From the NCBI GenBank assembly GCA_024641305.1, contig JAHEDI010000010.1, positions 48,417 through 86,633 of the forward strand: a stretch of 38,217 nucleotides of DNA, read 5' to 3'. The notes under the pieces are model-generated. The model saw nothing but the letters and a program-made list of their open reading frames with translations, was not told the origin of the DNA and ran no database searches. Positions 1 through 8,510 of the stretch are shown piece after piece. How positions within the stretch are numbered: the stretch's first letter is position 1; every line of letters starts with the position of its first letter. This stretch comes from a bacterium (GTDB lineage: Bacteria; Actinomycetota; Acidimicrobiia; Spongiisociales; JAENVV01). A program made the position numbers and the translations under genes.

Positions 1-561
1 ACCCCGTCCGGCAAGATCGAGCTCTACTCGTCCACCCTGGCATCGTTCAGCTACGAAGACTGCCCGGCCCATCCGACATTCTTCGAACCGAAGGAATGGC
101 TGGGAGCGGTAACTCGCTTCCCACTGCAACTCATCTCCAATCAGCCGCCAGGGCGACTCCACTCACAGCTCGACCACGGTGTCACGAGCACCGACCGCAA
201 GATCGACGGACGCGAGCGCATGCGAATACATCCGTCTGATGCTGCGGCCCGCGGGCTGTCGGACGGAGACACAGCCAAAGTATTCAACGACCGGGGCGTT
301 TGCTACGTCGGTATCGAAGTTTCGGACCGTATCCGTCCCGGAGTCGTGGAACTTCCCACTGGCGCCTGGTACGACCCGGTCGATCCGGCCACCCCTGGTT
401 CGGCGTGCCGCCACGGCAACCCGAACGTGCTCACCCGCGACGAAGGTACTTCGGGTCTCGCCCAGGGCCCGGTCGCCCAAAGCTGTCTCGTCGAAGTGGA
501 AAAAAGTCTGACTGCTCCCTCCCCGGACCCCTATTCGGGACCGACGTTCGCGCCTCGCTGA
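1..561 (+). CDS. Molybdopterin-dependent S/N-oxide reductase-like protein, C-terminal part (5' end outside window)
   Basis: The frame is open from base 1 and ends at TGA 559-561, giving 186 residues. It starts with the TPSGKIELYS motif and continues with NQPPGRLHSQLDHG, MRIHPSDAAARGLSDGD and HGNPNVLTRDEGTS. These are typical of the molybdopterin-dinucleotide-binding (MopB_CT) domain of the BisC/TorA/DMSO reductase family. This domain clasps the bis-MGD cofactor. Family members reduce S- or N-oxides such as biotin sulfoxide, DMSO or TMAO, but the substrate and any Tat signal cannot be judged because the N-terminal catalytic domains are missing. The gene converges on dnaE2 with only six bases between the two stop codons. 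An fdhD gene, whose product matures some Mo enzymes, lies about 29 kb away. Confidence 0.85.
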   Translation, partial: TPSGKIELYSSTLASFSYEDCPAHPTFFEPKEWLGAVTRFPLQLISNQPPGRLHSQLDHGVTSTDRKIDGRERMRIHPSDAAARGLSDGDTAKVFNDRGVCYVGIEVSDRIRPGVVELPTGAWYDPVDPATPGSACRHGNPNVLTRDEGTSGLAQGPVAQSCLVEVEKSLTAPSPDPYSGPTFAPR

Positions 562-567
562 CGGTCC

Positions 568-3500
568 TCAGCGGAAGTTTCGTGACTGGGTGTGGAGGGT
601 CGGAAACGGGGTAAACGATCTCGCCACCAGATTGGTTACTCCGTCTCGATACTCCAAGACTCCGTCAATGACCAGACCCGGGTTCCGGCGAGCAATGAGG
701 TGGTTGGCCGCCCATACGTCAGGTAGAACCACCACATTCAACAGACCGGTCTCGTCCTCCAGGTTGAAAAAAATGACCCCCGACGCGGTGCCAGGTCGTT
801 GCCGGTGGGTGACAATGCCACCAATCCTGACGATAACCCCATGCTTCTGTCTGGCAAGAGCCTCGGCCGTCGTCCAGCATCCCTGTTCGACCAACCATTC
901 CCGGATGAACACGACCGGATGATTCACCGAGATACCGGTCGCCCACCGTTCGGCTGCCGAAGCCTCTTCCGGGCTCATTCCAGGAAGGGTGGGTGCCGCT
1001 ACTCCCGGAGCCAGCGGAAGCCGCTCAGGGCCGATGTCGGCCAGAGCGCCTGCCGCCCACAACCCGTCTCGCTTACCAAGGCCTATGGATACAAGCGCAC
1101 CGGAGACCGCCAGCGCTTCAAAGGCTCCCACTCCAAGGCCGGTCCGATGGGCGAGCTCTTCTGGAGAGCTAAATGGACCGCCGATCTGCCGGGCCGCTTC
1201 GATGCGGGTTATCTCAGCATCACCGAGGTTGCGCACATACCGCAACCCGATCCGCAACGAGACCGCCATCCGGATCGGGTCGTCCACCGGACCTCTCCCC
1301 CGTCGCCATGACTTGCCAAGGAACGCAACAATGTCATCGGGGTCGGCGTCCTCTACCTCAATCGTGCAATCATGCCACGACCGGTTGATGTCGGGTTGGT
1401 TCACCACCACGCCGTGACGCTGGGCGTCATGTACGAGCGAATTGGGACTGTAAAACCCCATTGGCTGGGCATTGAGCAGGCCAGCCAGATATTCGGCCGG
1501 CCAGTGATAGCGAAGCCAGGCTGACATATACACGATGTAGGCAAACGACACCGAATGACTCTCGGGAAATCCGAACGATCCAAACCCCTGAAGTTTCTCC
1601 CAGATCTCATCGGCAGCTGCCCCGACCACCCCCTGACCGACCATCCCCTCGTATACCTCGGCCTTCAGTTTTTCCATCGCTTGTTCGGAGCGCTTATGCG
1701 TCATCGCCTGGCGAAGACGGTCACATTGACCCGGATCAAACCCTGCACACACTCGTGCCAACTCCATGAGCTGCTCTTGGAAGATGGGAACTCCAAGCGT
1801 TTTGGCAAGAACGGGTTCAGCGAGCGGGTGCGGATACCTGATCGGTTCCTCACCGTTGCGGCGTCGTAGATACGGATGCACGGAATGGCCCTGGATCGGG
1901 CCTGGCCGAATGAGCGCCACCTCCACCGCCAGGTCGTAAAAGGTTTTGGGCTTCATCCGGGGCAGCGTGGCCATCTGGGCGCGCGATTCGATCTGAAACA
2001 ATCCGACCGTGTCGGCGGCCGTCAGCGATTCGTAAATGGCCGGTTCTTGTTCGATGACGGCCAGATCGATCGAAACACCATGCATTTCACGGATGCCATC
2101 CACCGCAAGATGCAACGCGTTGAGCATCCCGAGTCCCAACAGGTCGAACTTTACGATGCCGATCATGCCGCACGATTCTTTGTCCCATTGCAGGATCGAC
2201 CGACCTTCCATCCTCCCCCATTCCAACGGGACCACCTGCCACAACGGTCGGTCGGCAATCACCATGCCTCCCGAATGAATCCCCATGTGACGGGGAAACC
2301 CGTCCAGTCGCCAACACACGTCGTAGATCTGGTCAGCCGTCAAGCCTTCCGGGAGGGGGGCTTCAAGACGCAGCTTGGCCGGATTGCGGGTGTCGATGTA
2401 TTTGGAAAGGCCATCGACCTGCGCCTGGGTGAACCCGAACGTTTTGGCCACATCACGTAACACGGACCTGGCTCGATACGTAACCACGTTGGCAACCATT
2501 GCGGCCCGCTCCCGCCCGTACCGGCGGTAACAGTATTGGATCACTTCTTCCCGACGGTCCGCCTCCAGATCAAGGTCGATATCGGGCGCTCTACCCCGCT
2601 CTTCTGATAGGAATCGCTCGAACGGCAGGTTGAGCCGAATCGGGTCCACTTGCGTCAGTCCGATACACCGACAGATCGCCGAGTCACCTCCCGACCCTCG
2701 AATCTGGCAATAAATATCCCGGGAGCGTGCGAACTGAACGATGTCCCATACGATGAGGAAGTAGCCGGGAAAATTCAGCCGATCGATCACCCCGAGTTCA
2801 TGTTCAAGCCTCGATAGCGCCCGGGGATCAATTCCCCCCGAGCCATCCGAGTACACCTGGCGAGCTCCCTCAAGGGTGAGATGACGGAGGAACTCCATTT
2901 CGGACCGGAAATGACCTGGCATGGGAAAGTCGGGCAACTCGGGCGCAATCAAGTCAAGGTCGAAGGCGAGGTCCGCTCCGAGTTCCCCAGCCCTCCCCAC
3001 GGCACCCGGGTAACGTCGAAAACGGGCCTCCATTTCGGCGGGCGTCTTGAGGTGGCGTTCGTCGGTGGCCGGCCTGAACCCATCATTGATACCCAGCGTC
3101 CTCCGACCAGCGACGGCTGCCAACACTTCAGACAAGTCTGCTTTATTGCGGCTGTCGTAGTGAACGTTATTGGTGGCGATCGTCGCCAGCCCCAGACGGG
3201 CTCCGACTTCTGCCAGAACATCATTGCGTATGTCGTCCTCGGGCATCCGATGGTGAGTCAGTTCGAGGTACATGCGTTCCCCGAACAACTCGCGCAGATG
3301 ACCCGCTTCGGTCATGGCCACTGACAGATCACCCGCCTGAGCAGACCGAGGGACCGCCCCCTGCCAACACCCCGTCAAGGCAATGATGTTTCCCGATTCA
3401 GCGGCCGTCGCCAGATCCTCCCACGCATATTCAGGCCGGTCCTTCTCCCCGCGAAATTGTGCAGTGGATACCAATTTGGAAATATCGCCATATCCCGCCG

Positions 3501-3900
3501 GCCCGGTAGCGAGAAGAACCAGATGATCAGTAAGCAATGGCATAGTCGGTTTGGTCCCGTGCATACGCTTGGTACGACCTCGACGCGGTTGATCAAGATC
3601 GAAGAGCAGCTCAGGCGCTCGATCAAGGTCCCAGGCTTCGGCATCGACGAAGGGAGCGTCTTCGGTTTTCTCTCCAAAAGCAGGAAGGCCGATTTCGGTG
3701 CCATACACGATGGGCATGCCAAACTCTTTGGCGGCATTGGCTACGTGGGCCGCCCCATAGAAGCCGTGATGATCGGTTACCGCCAACGCCGTGTACCCCA
3801 ATTCGGCGGCCTTTTCCACCAACTCATGAGGGTGAGAAGCCCCATCGAGAAAACTGAAATTGGTGTGGGCGTGTAGCTCTGCATAGTCCATGTCGGACAC
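568..3900 (-). CDS. dnaE2: Error-prone DNA polymerase III alpha subunit DnaE2 (ImuC)
   Basis: The 1110-residue protein is the usual length for DnaE2, the translesion C-family polymerase of the ImuA-ImuB-DnaE2 mutasome. It starts with a PHP domain (AELHAHTNFSFLDGAS near residue 7, then VTDHHGFYGA). The polymerase palm holds PDIDLDLEADRR at about residue 439 and KFDLLGLGML, which supply the catalytic aspartates. A PHxMGIHSGGMVI-like finger segment and a C-terminal OB-fold follow, and the protein ends in SRNFR, close to the SRDF ending common in DnaE2. The start chosen is ATG 3898-3900; a second ATG at 3891 is possible. A LexA box lies just upstream, so SOS induction is expected. Its partners imuA and imuB lie about 21 kb away on the same strand and are not linked in one operon. 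Confidence 0.96.
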   Translation of the reverse strand: MSDMDYAELHAHTNFSFLDGASHPHELVEKAAELGYTALAVTDHHGFYGAAHVANAAKEFGMPIVYGTEIGLPAFGEKTEDAPFVDAEAWDLDRAPELLFDLDQPRRGRTKRMHGTKPTMPLLTDHLVLLATGPAGYGDISKLVSTAQFRGEKDRPEYAWEDLATAAESGNIIALTGCWQGAVPRSAQAGDLSVAMTEAGHLRELFGERMYLELTHHRMPEDDIRNDVLAEVGARLGLATIATNNVHYDSRNKADLSEVLAAVAGRRTLGINDGFRPATDERHLKTPAEMEARFRRYPGAVGRAGELGADLAFDLDLIAPELPDFPMPGHFRSEMEFLRHLTLEGARQVYSDGSGGIDPRALSRLEHELGVIDRLNFPGYFLIVWDIVQFARSRDIYCQIRGSGGDSAICRCIGLTQVDPIRLNLPFERFLSEERGRAPDIDLDLEADRREEVIQYCYRRYGRERAAMVANVVTYRARSVLRDVAKTFGFTQAQVDGLSKYIDTRNPAKLRLEAPLPEGLTADQIYDVCWRLDGFPRHMGIHSGGMVIADRPLWQVVPLEWGRMEGRSILQWDKESCGMIGIVKFDLLGLGMLNALHLAVDGIREMHGVSIDLAVIEQEPAIYESLTAADTVGLFQIESRAQMATLPRMKPKTFYDLAVEVALIRPGPIQGHSVHPYLRRRNGEEPIRYPHPLAEPVLAKTLGVPIFQEQLMELARVCAGFDPGQCDRLRQAMTHKRSEQAMEKLKAEVYEGMVGQGVVGAAADEIWEKLQGFGSFGFPESHSVSFAYIVYMSAWLRYHWPAEYLAGLLNAQPMGFYSPNSLVHDAQRHGVVVNQPDINRSWHDCTIEVEDADPDDIVAFLGKSWRRGRGPVDDPIRMAVSLRIGLRYVRNLGDAEITRIEAARQIGGPFSSPEELAHRTGLGVGAFEALAVSGALVSIGLGKRDGLWAAGALADIGPERLPLAPGVAAPTLPGMSPEEASAAERWATGISVNHPVVFIREWLVEQGCWTTAEALARQKHGVIVRIGGIVTHRQRPGTASGVIFFNLEDETGLLNVVVLPDVWAANHLIARRNPGLVIDGVLEYRDGVTNLVARSFTPFPTLHTQSRNFR

Positions 3901-3903
3901 CGC

Positions 3904-3935
3904 AGTATATCCAAATCATCGAACGTATGTTCGAT
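3904..3935 (-). promoter_or_regulatory. SOS promoter of dnaE2 with LexA box
   Basis: On the minus strand the palindrome ATCGAACATACGTTCGAT (3918-3935) contains GAAC-N4-GTTC, the LexA operator of Gram-positive and actinobacterial type. A -10 hexamer TATACT follows at 3909-3904, 12 nt before the dnaE2 ATG. The box covers the place where a -35 hexamer would lie, so LexA should block polymerase binding. No good -35 hexamer is visible. The mRNA leader would be very short, about 5 nt. Confidence 0.88.
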
Positions 3936-3971
3936 CAAGGATGGAGGACTCGGCAACCAACCAGTCCGCCC

Positions 3972-3977
3972 TAATCT
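3972..3977 (+). promoter_or_regulatory. Candidate -10 element of the aconitase X operon (leaderless)
   Basis: TAATCT matches TANNNT and ends 6 nt before the GTG at 3984. That geometry places the transcription start on or next to the start codon. There is no clear -35. The promoter is back to back with the dnaE2 SOS promoter, about 40 bp away. Confidence 0.4.
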
Positions 3978-3983
3978 GGCGAG

Positions 3984-5222
3984 GTGAACGATCTTATGCT
4001 CGATGACGATGACCGGGCAATGCTGCATGGCCAAGCCGGCCCCCAGGTGGCATTGGCGATGCGGATCGTTTCCGGCCTCGCCAGGGCATCCGGCGCCCGG
4101 AGACTCCTCGACATATCAGCAGCCCACATTGACGGATGCCTGTACAACGGCCAAGCCAGCCTGGATTTCGCCAAACGCCTGGCTGGAGCCCGGGTGCGGG
4201 TACCGACCACCCTCAACGTCTCCTCCCTCGATCTCCTCCATCCCGACCTCATTCGATCCGACCCCGAAACCCAGGGCCGGGCCCGTCAACTCATGGATGC
4301 CTACACCGCAATTGGGGCTCGCCCCACCTGGACATGTGCGCCCTATCAGGAACTCACCCGACCGGCATTCGGCGACCACATCGCCTGGGCGGAATCGAGC
4401 GCCATCGTTTTCGCCAATAGCGTGCTGGGAGCCCGGACCGGCCGGTATGGCGACTTTATCGATGCGGCGGCGGCCATCACCGGACGGGCGCCTGCCGCCG
4501 GTCTTCACCTCGACGAAAACCGGCGGACCGGGATTATCTTCGACGTCTCCAGTCTTTCCACCGGACTCAAGCGGCGGGATGCATTCTTCGCCGTCCTTGG
4601 CCTGGTCGTCGGCGCTCGATCCGGTGGACTGGTTCCGGCAATCGTGGGGGTCGAGACGGCCACAGAGGATCAGCTGAAGATCCTCGGGGCGGCAGCCGCA
4701 TCGGCTGGGTCAGTTGGTCTTTTTCACATGGTCGGGATCACCCCCGAAGCTCCAACGGCCAGCCAACTTACCGCTTGCACACTGCCACAGATCATGGTGA
4801 CAACCGACCTACTCAGCGCAGCTCGTCAGCGGATCAGTGCGGACGCCGGTGCCGGCCACCTGGGTTCCGTACACCTCGGGACGCCCCACTACTCGGCCAA
4901 CCAACTCGATCACCTGCTCGACACACTCGGCGGGCGTGCGGTACGTCTGAGCCTATATGTGAGTACCGGTCGAGACGTATTGAAGACCTGGGGTCGAGAT
5001 GATGAGCTTGCCGCGCTAGGTGTGACGATCGTGACCGACACGTGCACCTACGTCACGTCGATCACCCCTATCGACAGTGGCATGGCGATGACCGATTCAG
5101 CCAAATGGGCGTACTACGCGCCCGGAAACATCGGCTTGCAGGCGGTCTTTGGCTCGGTCGAAGAATGCGTCGAATCGGCCGTCACTGGTCATCTCGTGAA
5201 ACGAGATGACCAGTGGACGTGA
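3984..5222 (+). CDS. Aconitase X, large (catalytic) subunit
   Basis: The 412-residue protein matches the AcnX catalytic domain (formerly DUF521), an Fe-S hydro-lyase family. Known members are mevalonate-5-phosphate dehydratase (archaeal modified mevalonate pathway) and cis-3-hydroxy-L-proline dehydratase (bacteria). Three cysteines sit in the expected motifs: HIDGCLY (C52), TWTCAPYQ (C118) and VTDTCTYV (C354), the presumed cluster ligands. SAKWAYYAPGN near the C-terminus is also typical. The start GTG 3984 is chosen because a TANNNT element lies 6 nt upstream. ATG 3996 with GAGGTG nine bases before it is a real alternative, and many family members begin near there. The small subunit gene overlaps the 3' end. 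No hydroxyproline or mevalonate gene is visible nearby, so the substrate is unknown. Confidence 0.9.
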   Translation: MNDLMLDDDDRAMLHGQAGPQVALAMRIVSGLARASGARRLLDISAAHIDGCLYNGQASLDFAKRLAGARVRVPTTLNVSSLDLLHPDLIRSDPETQGRARQLMDAYTAIGARPTWTCAPYQELTRPAFGDHIAWAESSAIVFANSVLGARTGRYGDFIDAAAAITGRAPAAGLHLDENRRTGIIFDVSSLSTGLKRRDAFFAVLGLVVGARSGGLVPAIVGVETATEDQLKILGAAAASAGSVGLFHMVGITPEAPTASQLTACTLPQIMVTTDLLSAARQRISADAGAGHLGSVHLGTPHYSANQLDHLLDTLGGRAVRLSLYVSTGRDVLKTWGRDDELAALGVTIVTDTCTYVTSITPIDSGMAMTDSAKWAYYAPGNIGLQAVFGSVEECVESAVTGHLVKRDDQWT

Positions 5223-5602
5223 CGTTTCTGGTGGCCGGGAGCGGCTCGGGCCCAACCCTGGTACTTGATGAGCCACTCAGCTTCTGGGGTGGAGTCGATC
5301 CGGCGTCCGGGATGATCATCGACCGGGCTCACCCCCAGGCCGGGTCGACGATCACCGGCCACATCATGGTCATGCCAGCCGGCCGGGGATCTTCATCGTC
5401 AAGCAGCGTCCTCGCCGAATGTATCCGGGCCGGAACCGGACCGGCTGGCATCGTTCTCGGTGAAGCCGACCCGATCCTGGCCCTGGGGGCACTGGTGGCC
5501 GCCGAGTTATACCCCGACCGAATCTGCCCGGTTGCGGTAGCCGATGACTATGAAGCCGCCACGATGGCCGGCACCATCGACCTGGTGCCCCCAGCCGGCT
5601 AG
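5213..5602 (+). CDS. Aconitase X, small (swivel) subunit
   Basis: The 129-residue protein matches the AcnX swivelling domain (formerly DUF126). GSGSGPTLVLDEPLSFWGGV and the serine-rich PAGRGSSSSSSVLAE motif, which carries the catalytic serine region of the family, are visible. The start is GTG 5213-5215, overlapping the large-subunit gene by 10 nt, so translation is probably coupled. Large and small subunits form one active site between two chains. Having the two parts as separate genes is the two-subunit AcnX layout; other bacteria fuse them. The TAG stop lies in the palindrome CTAG, shared with the stop of the convergent DinB gene. Confidence 0.9.
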   Translation: MDVTFLVAGSGSGPTLVLDEPLSFWGGVDPASGMIIDRAHPQAGSTITGHIMVMPAGRGSSSSSSVLAECIRAGTGPAGIVLGEADPILALGALVAAELYPDRICPVAVADDYEAATMAGTIDLVPPAG

Positions 5603-6087
5603 GACCAGGGAAGACCACCTGGGGGGAAACCTCCAGTTTGCCCGTCGATCTGCTCGCGCAAGATGTCCATGTGCCCGGCATGACGAGCGGTTTCTTCAAT
5701 CATGTGAACCACCACGTCGCGAATCGAGAGCTCACCGTCACCGAAAGGCACCAGGTCGTTGAGGTTTCGGGTAGACAGGATCTCGCGGCTGATGGCACAC
5801 TGCTCGTCGAAGAACGCCACTATCTGGTCAACGGTCTCGTCGTCAGCCGGCGTGAACTCGTCGGCGGGCGGGATTGATTCGAGCTTACGCCGATCGATGA
5901 CTTCCTGGAACCAGCCTTGCTCGACATATCCCATGTGCTTGACAATCCCAAGTAGCGACGTTCCGGACGAAACCATCGATCGGGCGGCCTGTTCTCTTGC
6001 CAAACCGGCGACTTTCCATCTGATGGCGCCCCGGTAGGCGTCAAGATACCGACTCAACAAGTGAAGCTCTGTCTCGGTGCCGGCCAT
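5599..6087 (-). CDS. DinB-family (DUF664) protein
   Basis: The 162-residue protein has the four-helix DinB/YfiT-like fold. Metal-binding histidines are visible in LGIVKHMGYVE and HMIEETARHAGHMDILREQI, and the spacing fits the DUF664 subgroup, which in actinobacteria contains mycothiol-dependent S-transferases. The real substrate is unknown. It starts at ATG 6087, 15 nt after the mmsA stop, so it is probably transcribed with mmsA. Its stop codon overlaps the stop of the aconitase X small subunit. The name DinB is historical and does not imply a DNA polymerase. Confidence 0.85.
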   Translation of the reverse strand: MAGTETELHLLSRYLDAYRGAIRWKVAGLAREQAARSMVSSGTSLLGIVKHMGYVEQGWFQEVIDRRKLESIPPADEFTPADDETVDQIVAFFDEQCAISREILSTRNLNDLVPFGDGELSIRDVVVHMIEETARHAGHMDILREQIDGQTGGFPPGGLPWS

Positions 6088-6102
6088 CCCGCGGGCCCCG
6101 AT

Positions 6103-7596
6103 CTAGCCGTGTTGGGGAAAGCCGAGATCCACCCCTCGATGGATCGGGTCGGGCCAGCGACTGATGATGACCTTGCCCCGGGTATAGAAGTGGATTCCGT
6201 CGGGACCGTAGATGGCATGATCACCGAAGTTGGAGTCCTTCCATCCGCCGAAACTGTAGAACGACAGCGGCACCGGGATCGGCACATTGATCCCCACCAT
6301 GCCCACCTGGATCTCGTTCTGGAATTTACGAGCCGCGCCACCGTCGTTCGTGAAAATGGCCGTGCCATTTCCATACGGATTCGCATTGATAAGGTCGATG
6401 GCCTCCTGATACGAACTCGTCCGAACGGTCGACAGCACTGGCCCAAAGATCTCATCCCGGTAAATCGACATGTCAGGCGTCACGTTGTCGAACAGGGTGG
6501 GGCCGATAAAATAACCCTCTTCGTGCCCTTCGACGACCAGGCCCCGTCCGTCTTCGAGCATGGTCGCCCCGGCAGCTTCTCCGGCATCGACGTATCCAGC
6601 CACCCGCTCAAGATGCTGCTTCGTTACCAGGGGACCCATCTGGGCACCCTCGACATCGCCGGGAGCGACGGTGAGATCGGCCATCCTTTCCCGAACCTTG
6701 GGAAGAAGTCTATCGGCCGCATCGCCCACGGTCACGACAACCGAAATGGCCATGCACCGTTCGCCGGCCGATCCGTATCCGGCCGAAACGGCGGCATCGG
6801 CGGCCAGATCCATATCGGCGTCCGGGAGCACGATCATGTGATTCTTGGCTCCGCCGAGGGCCTGGACCCGCTTGCCATTCTTGGTGCCGGTCTCATACAT
6901 GTATCGGGCGATCGGGGTCGACCCGACAAAGCTCAGCGCCGCAACGTCGGGATGGGCCAATAAGGCGTCCACGGCGGGTTTCTGGCCGTGCACCACGTTG
7001 AACACGCCGTCGGGCAGCCCGGCCTCTTGAAACATCTCGGCCGCCATCATCGAGACCGACGGATCCTTTTCCGATGGCTTCAGGACGAAGGTATTCCCAC
7101 ACGCAATCGCGACGGGGTACATCCACATCGGGACCATGGCCGGGAAGTTGAATGGTGTGATTCCGGCGACCACCCCGAGCGGTTGGCGGATGGTGTAGGT
7201 GTCGACGGCCGTGGAAACCTGCTCCGAGTAATCCCCTTTGAGCAGATGGGCAATATTGCAGACGAACTCAACCACTTCCAGGCCGCGCTGAACTTCGCCC
7301 AAGGCATCGTCGACGGTCTTTCCGTGCTCGGCGCTGACCTGCCGGGCGAGATCGAGCTTGCGGTCATTGAGGATCCGTCGGAACTCGAACATGATGTTCT
7401 GGCGACGAGTCAAGGGCGTATCGCGCCACGCAGGAAAGGCCAGGGCGGCAGCCGCAACCGCCTGATTGACATCTTCGTCGCCAGCGAGAACGACTTCGGC
7501 CGATTGCTGCCCGGTCGCCGGGTTGAACACGGGCGCCGTGTCGCTGCCGACCCCTTCCCAATGCGATCCAGAAACCCAATGATTGATTTTGTTCAT
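6103..7596 (-). CDS. mmsA: CoA-acylating methylmalonate-semialdehyde dehydrogenase
   Basis: This 497-residue aldehyde dehydrogenase has the MmsA/IolA features: PFNFPAMVPMWMYP, FVLKPSEKDPS, GGAKNHMIVLPDAD and the nucleophile in GSAGERCMAIS (Cys281). The family converts methylmalonate semialdehyde (valine, thymine) or malonate semialdehyde (inositol, beta-alanine) to propionyl-CoA or acetyl-CoA with NAD and CoA. The length is typical. The start ATG 7596 is supported by the Shine-Dalgarno AAGAGGAG at 7609-7602. The downstream DinB-fold gene is probably in the same transcript. The diverging SDR and aldo/keto reductase genes suggest a catabolic region, but they do not reveal which substrate feeds it. 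Confidence 0.94.
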   Translation of the reverse strand: MNKINHWVSGSHWEGVGSDTAPVFNPATGQQSAEVVLAGDEDVNQAVAAAALAFPAWRDTPLTRRQNIMFEFRRILNDRKLDLARQVSAEHGKTVDDALGEVQRGLEVVEFVCNIAHLLKGDYSEQVSTAVDTYTIRQPLGVVAGITPFNFPAMVPMWMYPVAIACGNTFVLKPSEKDPSVSMMAAEMFQEAGLPDGVFNVVHGQKPAVDALLAHPDVAALSFVGSTPIARYMYETGTKNGKRVQALGGAKNHMIVLPDADMDLAADAAVSAGYGSAGERCMAISVVVTVGDAADRLLPKVRERMADLTVAPGDVEGAQMGPLVTKQHLERVAGYVDAGEAAGATMLEDGRGLVVEGHEEGYFIGPTLFDNVTPDMSIYRDEIFGPVLSTVRTSSYQEAIDLINANPYGNGTAIFTNDGGAARKFQNEIQVGMVGINVPIPVPLSFYSFGGWKDSNFGDHAIYGPDGIHFYTRGKVIISRWPDPIHRGVDLGFPQHG

Positions 7597-7623
7597 AGCG
7601 ACTCCTCTTGGCAGGCGTCAGCG

Positions 7624-7629
7624 AGCCTA
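7624..7629 (-). promoter_or_regulatory. Candidate -10 element of mmsA
   Basis: TAGGCT on the minus strand ends 27 nt before the mmsA ATG. A transcript starting about 7 nt downstream would carry the strong SD at 7609-7602. The same hexamer occurs before the SDR, formyl-THF cyclo-ligase and fpg genes. Confidence 0.4.
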
Positions 7630-7747
7630 GCCCCCACTTGGCCAGGATTCGCGTTTGCCGCTTGGCCGACACCCGCCCAACTGAAGTGGTGCCGATTGAC
7701 ATATTGTGAAAGCCAATTGTACTGGAGTAGCCAGACCGGGTACCGAG

Positions 7748-7753
7748 TAGGCT
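7748..7753 (+). promoter_or_regulatory. Candidate -10 element of the SDR/aldo-keto reductase pair (leaderless)
   Basis: TAGGCT ends 7 nt before the ATG at 7761 and no Shine-Dalgarno sequence is present. A second possible promoter, TTGACA (7696-7701) with TGTACT (7718-7723), lies further upstream and would give a longer leader. Confidence 0.42.
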
Positions 7754-7760
7754 CGCTCTG

Positions 7761-8510
7761 ATGCTGAACGATTTTACGGGCCGGGTTGCCATCGTCACTG
7801 GAGGAGCCTCAGGAATGGGAGCTGCTACGTCCGGTCTGCTGGCCGAACGTGGGGCAACCGTAATCGTCGTTGATCAAAATAGGGATCTCGCCGCGAAGGT
7901 GAGTGAATCACTCCAGCTCCTCCCGCCCATTGTCGGAGACGTCAGCAACTCGGCGTTTTGCGACGCGACCGTTGCCGAGGTGACTGCCACCCACGGTCGC
8001 CTCGACGTTTTGGTCAATGCCGCTGGCATAATCGTCCGCTCCCGAGCCGCGACAACCTCCGATGACGAGTGGCGCCGGGTCATGGGTGTGAACGTCGACG
8101 GGACGTTCTTCATGTGCCGGGCGGCTGTCAGAGCCATGGCCGGAACCGGCGGTGCCATCGTCAACTTCGGGTCGATTTGGGGGGATCTCGGGGCTGCGGG
8201 AGTCGCCGCCTACTGCGCCTCAAAAGGCGCCGTACATAACCTCACAAGAGCGCTGGCGATCGAGCACGCCTCAGGCGGTATCAGGGTCAACGCCGTCTGC
8301 CCCGGAGAGGTAGACACACCCATGCTCCGCTCTGAACGAACCGGTCCAGTCACCGATGCCATGCTGGCGGACATCGCCGCAACGGTTCCCATGGGGCGGC
8401 TCGCCCGACCTGCCGAAGTCGCCGAAGTAGTGGCCTTCCTGGCTTCAGACCGATCCAGTTACATGACCGGGGCGCTCGTCAGCGTCGACGCCGGATACGG
8501 CGCTCACTGA
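7761..8510 (+). CDS. SDR-family NAD(P)-dependent oxidoreductase
   Basis: The 249-residue protein is a classical short-chain dehydrogenase. It has the cofactor motif VTGGASGMGAATSG, an aspartate after beta-2 (VIVVDQN) that favours NAD over NADP, NAAGI, a catalytic serine in NFGSIWGD and YCASK. The C-terminal MTGALVSVDAGYG is typical of FabG-like enzymes. The substrate is unknown; such proteins oxidise or reduce sugars, steroids or 3-oxoacyl compounds. Its TGA shares one base with the ATG of the following aldo/keto reductase, so the two are translated from one mRNA and may act in the same pathway. Confidence 0.9.
   Translation: MLNDFTGRVAIVTGGASGMGAATSGLLAERGATVIVVDQNRDLAAKVSESLQLLPPIVGDVSNSAFCDATVAEVTATHGRLDVLVNAAGIIVRSRAATTSDDEWRRVMGVNVDGTFFMCRAAVRAMAGTGGAIVNFGSIWGDLGAAGVAAYCASKGAVHNLTRALAIEHASGGIRVNAVCPGEVDTPMLRSERTGPVTDAMLADIAATVPMGRLARPAEVAEVVAFLASDRSSYMTGALVSVDAGYGAH

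Noticed and set aside
1876-2460. Open frame of 194 codons on the plus strand
   Set aside because: It is antisense to the dnaE2 palm and fingers, and the translation is rich in His, Arg and Pro with no recognisable motif.
5599-5602. Shared stop-codon palindrome CTAG between the AcnX small subunit and the DinB-fold gene
   Set aside because: It is real but common for convergent neighbours, and it carries no sign of function beyond compact packing.
6061-6963. Plus-strand frame of 300 codons
   Set aside because: It is antisense to mmsA, whose catalytic motifs are intact. No family likeness was seen.
7696-7723. TTGACA and TGTACT as the main SDR promoter
   Set aside because: The -10 is poor (TGTACT), and the TAGGCT 7 nt before the start fits the pattern of other genes here better. 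It is kept only as an alternative.
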